Of a stretch of DNA of 54,005 nucleotides, positions 33,338 through 41,049 are shown piece by piece; position 1 is the first letter of the stretch, and the number at the start of each line of letters is the position of its first letter. Both the position numbers and the translations under genes were made by a program. The stretch covers positions 101,040 through 155,044 of the forward strand of contig NZ_LLXX01000029.1 of assembly GCF_001440405.1 (NCBI RefSeq). Reading direction: 5' to 3'. This stretch comes from Bradyrhizobium valentinum. GTDB lineage: Bacteria; Pseudomonadota; Alphaproteobacteria; Rhizobiales; Xanthobacteraceae. The notes under the pieces were generated by a model. It ran no database searches. It was given only the letters and a program-made list of their open reading frames with translations, and was not told the DNA's origin.

Positions 33338-33691
33338 ATGAAGGCACCCGCCAATCTTGTCGAAAAGCTCGCGACGTTTACGGATCGTTTCTCCCCGCGT
33401 ACAGTTGCGACATACAACAACAACGACATCATGGTGGCCAAGCTGGAAGGGCCGTTCCACTGGCACAAGCATGACGAGACGGACGATTTTTTCCTTGTGC
33501 TCGAGGGGACGCTGGACATCGAGCTGCGGGATCGCACGGTCACCCTTAATGCCGGCGAGGTGTTTGTCGTGCCCAAGGGCATTGAGCATCGGCCCGTAGC
33601 CCGCGGGGAAGTGCACATCCTGCTGATTGAGCCGACGGGTACGCCGAATACGGGTGATCAGGCCACTGCGGCGCCGCGGATCCTCGCCTGA
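33338..33691 (+). CDS. Cupin-domain protein
   Basis: A 117-aa single-domain cupin. FHWHKHDETDDFFLVLEGTLDIEL is cupin motif 1 with metal ligands H-x-H and E, and PKGIEHRPVA is motif 2 with the second His. These bind a metal, usually Fe, Mn or Zn. Small cupins of this kind act as mannose-6-phosphate-isomerase-like or sensor proteins; no substrate can be assigned. Start ATG 33338 follows AAGGAAGAAAAGG. Confidence 0.85.
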   Translation: MKAPANLVEKLATFTDRFSPRTVATYNNNDIMVAKLEGPFHWHKHDETDDFFLVLEGTLDIELRDRTVTLNAGEVFVVPKGIEHRPVARGEVHILLIEPTGTPNTGDQATAAPRILA

Positions 33692-33898
33692 AGAACGAGG
33701 AAACCCGTAGCATAGGATCGCAGGCCGTCGCAGATTAGCTGATCGGAGCGTCCAACGGGCCGCTGCGTCATAGTCCCACGGCGAAGCAATAGTGCCCATC
33801 TTCATCGGCCGTGGCGGGGCCGGGTTGGCGAACGACACCGCTCGGCGTATGGGTCCGTGGCATCAGCCGGGACGACATCCGAGGTGAAAAATCGGGTT

Positions 33899-34138
33899 CT
33901 ACGGCGTTGCCGAGATCAGCGATGCCTGCTCCGAAGACAGGGTGACACAAGCCTTGCGCCGCTGCAGCCCCCTGATCGCACCGGTTACCTTGCGCACCTT
34001 GCCGGCCCCGCACGAGGGGTCCTGCACGAAGGCGATTTCATAGGGAGCAAGGATAAGCGGTTCGGATTTCAGGACAGTTTGGGCAAGGCACGGATACGCT
34101 GCTGCGGAAAAGATCAGCCCTAACGCAAAAACACGCAT
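33899..34138 (-). CDS. Small secreted hypothetical protein
   Basis: A 79-aa protein with a signal peptide (MRVFALGLIFSAAAYPCLAQ). The mature chain has two Cys (SCGAGK and KACV) that may form a disulfide, and PLILAPYEIAFVQDP. I recognise the type as a periplasmic unknown of this genus. The in-frame ATG at 34264 would bury the signal peptide, so 34138 is used. Confidence 0.65.
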   Translation of the reverse strand: MRVFALGLIFSAAAYPCLAQTVLKSEPLILAPYEIAFVQDPSCGAGKVRKVTGAIRGLQRRKACVTLSSEQASLISATP

Positions 34139-34263
34139 GTTCGTTGTCCCACCAGCCGGCCGGAACCATAATATCGGATCGTGACGAAAAGTTGCATGCA
34201 GCGCGAAATTTTTTTCGCGCCCGCCAAAAAATCCCCGGCGCACGCTCGCTTCGACATTCTCCA

Positions 34264-34293
34264 AACAAAAAGGCCGGCGTGAAGCCGGCCTTT
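34264..34293 (-). terminator. Strong terminator of the outer-membrane protein gene
   Basis: On the minus strand AAGGCCGGC, TTCAC, GCCGGCCTT then TTTGTTTGG (plus 34264-34293). It lies 26 nt past the stop of the gene at 34319. Confidence 0.9.
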
Positions 34294-34318
34294 GCGCGTG
34301 TCGATACCGAAGTCGGTA

Positions 34319-35035
34319 TCAATATTTTCCAGCAGTGGGCCCACCCCAACCGAACCGGTAGTTCACGCCGACCTTGGCGGTGTGCTCGTCGTTGCGGAAG
34401 CTGCGGCCGGTGATCTCGGGAGGACCGGACGTGAAGGTGGTGTCGCCGAAATTGTAATACTGGTACTCGGCCTTGGCCGACCAGTTCGGGGCGAACATGT
34501 ATTCGAGGCCGCCGCCGACGGTGTAGCCGTCCTTGTGATTGCCGTCGGTGGTGAAGGCGGCCGGCGCGCCGGCCGCCGTCGTTACCCCGAGATTGTTGCC
34601 GTCGCGCCAGGCGTAACCGCCCTTGGCGTAGAGCAGCGCCGGACCCCAGGTGTAGCCGAGCCGGCCGGTCACCGAGCCGATCTGGTCGGTGTTGGAGGTT
34701 ACGAGGGTGCCGCCCGGAAACAGGACGCCGTCATTATTGGAGCTGGGCAGCCAGCTATACTGGGCTTCGGCACCCAGCACCCAGTTCGGTGCGAACTGAT
34801 AGTCGAAGCCGCCCTGCACTCCGCCGAGGAAGCGGGCGTCGCTGCCCTGCAGGGAGTCGTTGCCTGCAAAGGCGCCGCCGGCATGGCCGCCGATGTAGAA
34901 GCCGGTCCAGTTATAGACGACGGCCGGGGCGGTATACGCAGGCGCCTTGGTATAAGGCCGCGGCGGCATGTCAGCCGCAAAAGCTGGAGCCGCCATGGCG
35001 GCCAGCGCGGCTGCGCCGAGCAGGATCTTCTTCAT
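34319..35035 (-). CDS. Outer-membrane beta-barrel protein (OmpW/Omp25-like family)
   Basis: A 238-aa protein with signal peptide MKKILLGAAALAAMAAPAFA. The mature chain begins ADMPPRPYTKAP and has YNWTGFYIGGHAGG, FQFAPNW-like strands, GRLGYTWGPALLYAKGGYAW and ends near NYRFGWG, the beta-barrel pattern of the Omp25/31 porin family in Rhizobiales. Eight strands are likely. ATG 35035 follows GGGGAAAG. It has its own terminator. Confidence 0.9.
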   Translation of the reverse strand: MKKILLGAAALAAMAAPAFAADMPPRPYTKAPAYTAPAVVYNWTGFYIGGHAGGAFAGNDSLQGSDARFLGGVQGGFDYQFAPNWVLGAEAQYSWLPSSNNDGVLFPGGTLVTSNTDQIGSVTGRLGYTWGPALLYAKGGYAWRDGNNLGVTTAAGAPAAFTTDGNHKDGYTVGGGLEYMFAPNWSAKAEYQYYNFGDTTFTSGPPEITGRSFRNDEHTAKVGVNYRFGWGGPTAGKY

Positions 35036-35359
35036 TTCACTTTCCCCGTTACGGACGTCGGATACCAAGCCAAACAACGTGACTTCATTTAGGTTGCTTT
35101 GCGGCAAGTGCCCGCGACCCGATGGCGCGCCACTGTGACGGCACAGCAACAAAATGTTTTAGTTCCCTCGCATGTAAGGCTTTTTTCTCTGTTAAGGAGG
35201 TAGCTTCCCGCTTAGTTGATGTCCGCGATGACTAAAGCAAGGTTCAACCCTCGCCGAAAAGTGATCCGAATTTGTTCAGGTTCTGTCCCGGGAACGCCGG
35301 AAGACACGGCAGCGCCGGCAAGCCTTTGTGGCCGCCGGCGGCCGGGTCTTCCGCGCTCA
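35036..35359. other. Intergenic region between the Omp gene and epoxide hydrolase
   Basis: I find no gene. The outer-membrane protein promoter should be here, near 35060-35160. An AAGGAGGT at about 35202-35209 is not followed at a usable distance by a supported start. Confidence 0.4.
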
Positions 35360-36406
35360 TTAGCGAGCGACTTCGATGACGGCGTCGGCAAAGGCCTGCG
35401 GCGCCTCCTGCGGCAGATTATGTCCGATCCCGCCGGTGATGAGGCGGTGGGCATATTTGCCGGAAAACTTCCTGGCATAGACTTTGGGGTCCGGATGCGG
35501 CGCGCCGTTCGCGTCACCTTCAAGGGTGATGGTGGGCACTGCGATGACCGGAAATTCGGCCAGCTGCTTTTCCAGCTCGTCATACTTCGATTCGCCCGGG
35601 GCAAGACCGAGCCGCCAGCGATAATTGTGGATCACGATGGCCACATGGTCGGGGTTGTCGAAGGACGCAGCGCTGCGCTCAAAGGTAGCGTCATCGAAAT
35701 TCCACTTCGGCGAGGCGAGCTGCCAGATCAGCTTGGAAAACTCGCGCCGGTACTTCTCGTAGCCCAGCCGACCGCGCTCGGTCGCAAAATAGTACTGGTA
35801 CCACCATTGCAGTTCGGCCGACGGCGGCAGCGGCTTCGCGTTGGCCTGCTGGCTGCCGATCAGGTAACCGCTGACCGAGACCAGCGCCTTGACCCGCTGC
35901 GGCCAGATCGCCGCGACGATGTCGGCGGTCCGGGCGCCCCAGTCGAAGCCGGCCACGACCGCCTTGTCGATCTTCAGCGCATCCATGAGGGCGATGACAT
36001 CGGTGGCGAGCGCGCCCTGCTGGCCGTTGCGCGGCGTCTCGCCTGAGAGGAAGCGCGTCGTGCCATAGCCGCGCAGATAGGGCGCTATCACCCGAAACCC
36101 TGCCGACGCCAGCAACGGGACGACGTCGACGAAAGCGTAGATGTCGTAGGGCCAGCCGTGCAGGAGAAGGACGACGGGGCCATCGGCGGGTCCGGCTTCG
36201 GCGTAACCGATATTGAGGACGCCGGCCTCGATCTGTTTCAGCGCGGCGAACGAGGTATGGGTGCCCGGCCTGATTGCTCCCGCCCCGGGTTTTGCGTCGC
36301 CGGACTCCGCAAATAGCTTGCCGTTCAAGGCAAACGGTGCGGCCGCAAGTGTTACGGCGGCGGTGCCGAGGAACCGGCGGCGGTCAGGGCTGACGTGCTG
36401 GGACAT
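35360..36406 (-). CDS. Tat-exported epoxide-hydrolase-like alpha/beta hydrolase
   Basis: A 348-aa enzyme. The N-terminus DRRRFLGTAAVTLAAAPFAL is a twin-arginine signal. LLLHGWPYDIYAF holds the HGWP oxyanion motif; AGFDWGARTAD gives the Asp nucleophile (about D155), as in epoxide hydrolases and haloalkane dehalogenases rather than Ser esterases. ITGGIGHNLPQEAP carries the catalytic His. ATG 36406 follows GGAG with 8 nt spacing. It is likely regulated through the paired operators at 36433-36502. Confidence 0.88.
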   Translation of the reverse strand: MSQHVSPDRRRFLGTAAVTLAAAPFALNGKLFAESGDAKPGAGAIRPGTHTSFAALKQIEAGVLNIGYAEAGPADGPVVLLLHGWPYDIYAFVDVVPLLASAGFRVIAPYLRGYGTTRFLSGETPRNGQQGALATDVIALMDALKIDKAVVAGFDWGARTADIVAAIWPQRVKALVSVSGYLIGSQQANAKPLPPSAELQWWYQYYFATERGRLGYEKYRREFSKLIWQLASPKWNFDDATFERSAASFDNPDHVAIVIHNYRWRLGLAPGESKYDELEKQLAEFPVIAVPTITLEGDANGAPHPDPKVYARKFSGKYAHRLITGGIGHNLPQEAPQAFADAVIEVAR

Positions 36407-36432
36407 GGCTTTCACTCCAAGTGCTTTATCTT

Positions 36433-36502
36433 ATGCGATTAAATCGTATCCGATGTATTGGCTCACCAAAGCCCAATGTCAACCCTTCCGATTTAATCGC
36501 AT
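36433..36502. promoter_or_regulatory. Paired operators upstream of the epoxide-hydrolase-like gene
   Basis: ATGCGATTAAATCG (36433-36446) is the exact reverse complement of CGATTTAATCGCAT (36489-36502), 42 bp apart. The first lies in a near-perfect 17-bp dyad, ATGCGATTAAATCGTAT; the second overlaps ATCGCATGCGAT. The ATT-N-AAT core is like MarR/OhrR or TetR sites. It begins 26 bp upstream of the gene's ATG. Confidence 0.65.
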
Positions 36503-36632
36503 GCGATATATGCATCACACTCTCGTGTGGAGAGACGAGGAGATCCTGCCAAGGAAACTGCGAAGACGAACCCGGCCAACCGAACCCGGCTAACCCCAGG
36601 CGCTCCGCACTTCCACGCAATCACGCCTGGAA

Positions 36633-37055
36633 TTAGCGCGTCATTTTCTCCAGTTCCGCGAATGGCGCATACGCCACCCCCGCACAGGGCTCGACGGCAT
36701 TTTCGATAATGCGATCGAACCGGCCGTCGACAAAAAGCATGGCGCGTTCGCGCGGCTCGCGGTAGCCGCCGTCGGATTCGCGCGCGCTGAATCGCAGACA
36801 GACGACGTAGCGCAGCCGTCCCCCGACCACGCGCTCGACCGGCTCGGCCATGACGGCGTCGCGCACGCCAACGGGATTGTTGAGATAGGTCTTCAGAAAC
36901 GACTGCACTTCGGTGCGGTAGTTTTTCGGAAAGGGTTGGCTGGAGACGCCGCGATCCTCGGTAAACGTGATCGGCTTGCTGTCATCGATGGCGGCACAAG
37001 CCGAGAGCGCGATCGGCAACAACACCACCGCCGCGATTTTGATCGAACGCTCCAA
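36633..37055 (-). CDS. Hypothetical lipoprotein
   Basis: A 140-aa protein from a TTG start at 37055, chosen because GGGGAAAG is upstream and it gives a compact signal (IKIAAVVLLPIALSAC) with a lipobox Cys at about residue 20. The mature part has no known domain; it includes SFLKTYLNNPVGVRDAVMAEP and RLRYVVCLRFSAR. It should be an outer-membrane or periplasmic lipoprotein. The alternative ATG at 37181 adds 42 residues with no signal features. Confidence 0.7.
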   Translation of the reverse strand: MERSIKIAAVVLLPIALSACAAIDDSKPITFTEDRGVSSQPFPKNYRTEVQSFLKTYLNNPVGVRDAVMAEPVERVVGGRLRYVVCLRFSARESDGGYREPRERAMLFVDGRFDRIIENAVEPCAGVAYAPFAELEKMTR

Positions 37056-37259
37056 GCGAACTTTCCCCTGCTCTTTGCCGTCTCTTAGACCGCCTCGCAG
37101 TGGAATGGAATTCGCAACTTGGCTATCGGCGTGCGTCGCTCTCGAAAAGTTGAGTACGCGCCAGCCCACCGCCATTAGCAAAGCAAATGGCGTGTGGGCT
37201 GGCCTGACATTCGCAGGCGCGGGGGCAATGGGGGCGAAACGCGCGCCGGCGAATCAGAG

Positions 37260-37514
37260 CTAGCTGCGTTTTGCGGCCGGCTTCACATGCTTGACCGCGA
37301 CGTGCGGTTTCGCGTGCGTCTTGTTCGAGCCGGTTTGCTTGTGATCGCGCGCCGTCCGCGCATTGGCCTTCAATGCCTTCGTTTTATCCTGCTCCGCCTT
37401 CACCGCGGGCGCCTGTGCGGTCGGTGCCTGAACGGTCTTGCCCGGCGTGCCGGCAAGCGCGGGCGCGGCGATAACGGAAACGGCAACGAGCGCTGCGGAA
37501 ATGGTCTTGAGCAT
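37260..37514 (-). CDS. Secreted Lys/His/Ala-rich hypothetical protein
   Basis: An 84-aa protein with a signal peptide (MLKTISAALVAVSVIAAPALA) followed by a low-complexity basic chain rich in Lys, Ala, Thr and His (KTKALKANARTARDHKQ, HAKPHVAVKHVKPAAKRS). AAGGAGAC precedes ATG 37514. Such small basic periplasmic proteins are common in this genus and may bind acid groups or metals; nothing specific is shown. Confidence 0.7.
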   Translation of the reverse strand: MLKTISAALVAVSVIAAPALAGTPGKTVQAPTAQAPAVKAEQDKTKALKANARTARDHKQTGSNKTHAKPHVAVKHVKPAAKRS

Positions 37515-37795
37515 GGTTGTCTCCTTTTCCATGGGGACCCGCGGGCATTTCCGGTCGAAAGGCCGGGCTCGCCGATCGTGCAGGCGACGCTAGCGGCCGT
37601 GCACTGAACCTCTTCTGAACCGAACTTTCGGGCGCCGTTCATCTGAATGACATCTTCGTCATGTCCGTTGACGGCGGACCGCTGATGAAAATTGGCGGAA
37701 TCGAGGTAAAGGGCGCGGGAATGTTGTTAGGCGCCAGGGGTTCAACTCAACGGGCTTCGGTGTAGGATCGCCGAACCGGCCATCAGGAGAATTGC

Positions 37796-38332
37796 ATGAA
37801 TAAATTAGCGATCAGGCTTTTGACTCTCGCGATGCTGTCGCTCACGCTTGCGGCAGCCCCTGTCGTTTCCGTCGTCTACGCCGCGGCCGACAACGATCCG
37901 CCTCCGCCACCGAAGAAGAAAAAGAAATCCAGCGAAGCCCGTCCCGGCAGCGAACAAACCGCATTCGCCGACGGCTATCGCGCCGCCTATGCAGCGATCT
38001 ACGAGCGCCACGACTACGCGTCGGCGATCGCACAGCTCAAGGCGCTCGGCCGCGACGACACAGCCGCCGTCGCCAATCTGATCGGCTACTCCTATCGCCA
38101 GCTCGGCGACTACAAGATCTCGCAGATCTGGTACGAGCGTGCGCTCAAGGCCGATCCGAACCACGTCAAGACCTGGCAGTATTACGGCCTGTGGCAGGTC
38201 GAACAGGGCAACCGCGATCAGGCGCAATATCACCTGAACCGGATTGCTCAGCTTAGCGGCACGAATAGCGAGGAATATCGCTCGCTCGCCGCGGCGCTGG
38301 AGAAGCCGCCGGGCACCGGACTCGTCTATTGA
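37796..38332 (+). CDS. Periplasmic TPR-repeat protein
   Basis: A 178-aa protein with a signal peptide (about 1-29, ending VYAA), a Pro/Lys-rich linker (PPPPPKKKKK) and two or three TPR helices pairs (DYASAIAQLKALGRDDTAAVANLIGYSYRQLGDYKISQIWYERALKADPNHVKTW split over 70-130). TPRs mediate protein contacts; partner unknown. It stands alone, with a repeat and terminator after it. Confidence 0.8.
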   Translation: MNKLAIRLLTLAMLSLTLAAAPVVSVVYAAADNDPPPPPKKKKKSSEARPGSEQTAFADGYRAAYAAIYERHDYASAIAQLKALGRDDTAAVANLIGYSYRQLGDYKISQIWYERALKADPNHVKTWQYYGLWQVEQGNRDQAQYHLNRIAQLSGTNSEEYRSLAAALEKPPGTGLVY

Positions 38333-38348
38333 GGCAGTGACGCCTCCC

Positions 38349-38433
38349 CGTCATTGCGAGCGAAGCGAAGCAATCCATTTTCCCGTTCTGTCGCGGTATG
38401 GATTGCTTGGTCGCTTCTCTCCTCGCAATGACG
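38349..38433. repeat. Extragenic inverted repeat
   Basis: CGTCATTGCGAG and GCAATCCAT on the left (38349-38378) match ATGGATTGC and CTCGCAATGACG on the right (38398-38433), giving an imperfect stem of about 28 bp. It is a dispersed palindromic element of a type known in many alphaproteobacteria. Confidence 0.8.
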
Positions 38434-38436
38434 AAG

Positions 38437-38475
38437 AAAAAGCCGGCGCAGTTGCAAGGACTGCGCCGGCTTTTT
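38437..38475. terminator. Bidirectional terminator
   Basis: AGCCGGCGCAGT (38441-38452), loop TGCAAGG, ACTGCGCCGGCT (38460-38471), with A-runs before and TTTTT after. It works for both the TPR gene and the convergent S10 peptidase gene. Confidence 0.92.
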
Positions 38476-38489
38476 GTTGTTTTTCGAAT

Positions 38490-40073
38490 TTACTTCACCA
38501 GCGCCTCGACTTCCGCGCGGAATGCCTGACGCGCGCCGTCGCGTGAATAGAACATGTGGCCGCCGGGATAGACGACGAGCTTGACGCGGTCCGGGCTGGC
38601 AAAGGCCGGCAACTGGTCGAGGATCACCTTCGAGGCGAAATAGGGCGTTGCGAGGTCGAACAACCCATGGCCGACCAGCAATTTCGTTTTCGGGTCGAGC
38701 GCGAGAATCTGGCGAAGCTGTGAAACCGACTCGGCCGGCCCGCGGCCGAAATCCCACGAGCGGTTCACGCTCTCGCTGAGCAGGTGGTACGAGCCATCCG
38801 GCCGCCAGTTGAGTTTGCGCGTGGTGAGCTCGACGGCGGCACTGGTCAGCGGCGCCTTCAGCGGATCGCCGGAAGGATCGCCGAAATGCGCGGAATTCGA
38901 ATCCGGATATGGATCGAAACCGATGACCGAGGCGTCATAGCGTCCGGTCACCCTGCCGTTGCGGCGATCGAACTCCCGGCGGAATTCGCTGACTTCAAGA
39001 CGGCCGGCGAGCCTGCGGCTCACGGCCTGATCGATGCCGGTCAGCGCGGCTACCTTGTCGGCAAGCCGGGTGGTGGCCTGTGTGTCCACCTGCCCCTTGA
39101 TGAGGTCGGTGAGAAATTCGCCCTGCGCGTAGCGTTCGACGTCGGCGAGATCGGCGCGCGTCAGTGGCGCCTTGCCGGTTTCCCTCACCTCACGCGCCAC
39201 CGCAGCCATGGTCGGGAGCGTGTTCATGTATTGCAGCAGACTCGAGCCGGAGAAATCGCGAAAGTCGAGCAAGGGCGATACCAGAATCAACCCGCGCACG
39301 CCGACGCCCTGCTGGGTCTGCAGGTTGCGGACGATCTTAGGCCCGCGAATGCCGCCATAGCTCTCGCCGGCGACGAATTTCGGCGATGAAAGCCGGTCGT
39401 ATTTTTCCAGCCAGCGACGGATCACGAGTGCAATCGAACTGACATCGCCATCGACCGAAAGGAAGCGCTTGCGCACGTCCTCGCCGGACGCGACGAAGCG
39501 GCTGTAGCCGGTGCCGACAGGATCGATGAAAACCAGATCGGTGAAGTCGAGCCATGTCTCGGCATTGGGCAACAGATCGGGAGTTGCCGACGACACCGCG
39601 CCATCGCCGCCGATCTGCAGCCGCCACGGCCCGGCCGCGCCCAATTGCAGCCAGGCGGAGGATGCGCCCGGTCCGCCGTTGAACAGAAACGTCACCGGCC
39701 GGCGCGCATGATCGGTGCCGTCGAGCTGGTAGGAGGTATAGGCGATATCGGCCTGCGGTTCGCCCTTGTCGTCGAACAAGCGGATCGAACCCGCGGTGGC
39801 GGAGAAATCGAGCGTGCGTCCGGGCAGCGTCACCGTCTGTTTGGTCGTGGAATCCGGCGGCAGGCGATGTTGTTCGGCAGCGGGCGGCGGCGCGGCGCTG
39901 CCCCGCCCTGCCCCACCTCTCTCGCCGGATGGAGACGGCGACGGCGTTGCCGCCGGCTGCCGCTGCGAAGACGGGGCGATGGTGTCCTGGGCGTACGCGT
40001 CGGCCATACAGCACAGGGCCAGAAGCGTAACGGCTAAGCGCATCTGACGCTGCGCCGTGAAACGAAAAGACAT
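38490..40073 (-). CDS. Serine carboxypeptidase-like S10 family peptidase
   Basis: A 527-aa secreted enzyme. A signal peptide (about 11-28) and a Pro/Ser linker lead to the S10 domain. FLFNGGPGASSAWLQL is the oxyanion motif, VFIDPVGTGYSRF is typical, and the nucleophile is S238 in VAGESYGGIRG. The Asp is likely in HGLFDLATPYF and the His in YPGGHMFYSRD. S10 peptidases cut C-terminal residues at acid pH. ATG 40073 follows AAGGAG with 8-nt spacing. It probably acts in the periplasm. Confidence 0.93.
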   Translation of the reverse strand: MSFRFTAQRQMRLAVTLLALCCMADAYAQDTIAPSSQRQPAATPSPSPSGERGGAGRGSAAPPPAAEQHRLPPDSTTKQTVTLPGRTLDFSATAGSIRLFDDKGEPQADIAYTSYQLDGTDHARRPVTFLFNGGPGASSAWLQLGAAGPWRLQIGGDGAVSSATPDLLPNAETWLDFTDLVFIDPVGTGYSRFVASGEDVRKRFLSVDGDVSSIALVIRRWLEKYDRLSSPKFVAGESYGGIRGPKIVRNLQTQQGVGVRGLILVSPLLDFRDFSGSSLLQYMNTLPTMAAVAREVRETGKAPLTRADLADVERYAQGEFLTDLIKGQVDTQATTRLADKVAALTGIDQAVSRRLAGRLEVSEFRREFDRRNGRVTGRYDASVIGFDPYPDSNSAHFGDPSGDPLKAPLTSAAVELTTRKLNWRPDGSYHLLSESVNRSWDFGRGPAESVSQLRQILALDPKTKLLVGHGLFDLATPYFASKVILDQLPAFASPDRVKLVVYPGGHMFYSRDGARQAFRAEVEALVK

Positions 40074-40358
40074 GCGGTTCGCTCCTTGCGTCCTGCGATC
40101 CAGAAGCCCCTCGGATTCTGCCGCAACACTGCGACAATGAGGCGGTGGTGCACAACAAGGAGGAACCTTGCCGAAATCACAATCCCGACAGCATCCCGTG
40201 AGAAAACGGCCGGCACGTCCAATGGTTGTCCCCGCCGACCGTTAGGTGCTATCGGTCGGTTCCGCCGGCGTACCGGCCGAGTATTTTTGATCCATCCATG
40301 AAACCATTTGCGCGCTGGCGCGACTAATGAACCTGCGCTTTTCAATGGGGTTTTAAAT

Positions 40359-41030
40359 ATGAAACGTACGATTGCTGTTTGTCTCGGCCTGCTGGCGCTG
40401 GTTTCTCCGGCAGCCGCAGATTCGCCGGCCGCGGTGGTCGAGGACGTTCAGGGCAAGGTCACCGGCGCGGAATTCATGGACTATGTGACGCCCAAAGCGG
40501 TCATCAAGATCGGCGACGGCGGCTCCATCATTCTCAGCTACCTGAAGTCATGCCGGCGCGAGACGATCAGCGGCGCCGGCACAGTCATCGTCGGCGCCGA
40601 GGAAAGCGCCGTTCATCTCGCCGAGGTGAAGGCCGAGAAGACGAATTGCGATTCCAATCAGGCAAACGCGACCACACGCGAAACCAGCGGCGTCGCCGCT
40701 ACCGTGCTGCGCAGCGTCGACAACAGCAAAGCGGCTTCCTCGGTCCAGGCGCAGCTCACCCTTTACGGTGCATCGCCGCTGGTGGAGGCCAAGGGACGCG
40801 GCAAGCTGATCATTCGGCGCCTCGACGTGCCGGGCGAGCGTCAGGAGATCAGTCTGGGCGGCACCCAGCTCAAGGGACGGTTCCTCGATTTTGCCAGCGA
40901 AAATGTCGCGCTGGCTCCCGGCGGCCTTTACGCCGCCACGTTCAAATCATCGCAGATCGTGTTCCGGGTGGATGCGCAGGCCAAACCCGGCGCGACGCCG
41001 ATCGTCGGCCGGCTGCTGCGGATGCAATAG
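40359..41030 (+). CDS. Secreted FecR-like hypothetical protein
   Basis: A 223-aa exported protein with a signal peptide (MKRTIAVCLGLLALVSPAAA). AVVEDVQGKVTG and VIKIGDGGSIILSYLKSCRRETISGAGTVIVG look like a FecR-type beta domain, with two Cys. The rest is beta-rich with no enzyme motif. It precedes the CHASE2 adenylate cyclase by 20 nt and is very likely co-transcribed, suggesting a periplasmic partner for the cyclase's sensor domain. That partnership is inference. Confidence 0.72.
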   Translation: MKRTIAVCLGLLALVSPAAADSPAAVVEDVQGKVTGAEFMDYVTPKAVIKIGDGGSIILSYLKSCRRETISGAGTVIVGAEESAVHLAEVKAEKTNCDSNQANATTRETSGVAATVLRSVDNSKAASSVQAQLTLYGASPLVEAKGRGKLIIRRLDVPGERQEISLGGTQLKGRFLDFASENVALAPGGLYAATFKSSQIVFRVDAQAKPGATPIVGRLLRMQ

Positions 41031-41049
41031 GCGTAACGGGCCGTCCCGC

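Noticed and set aside
35194..35260. AAGGAGGT with downstream ATGs before the epoxide-hydrolase region
   Set aside because: Spacing to the ATG is too long and the frame runs antisense through a well-supported enzyme.
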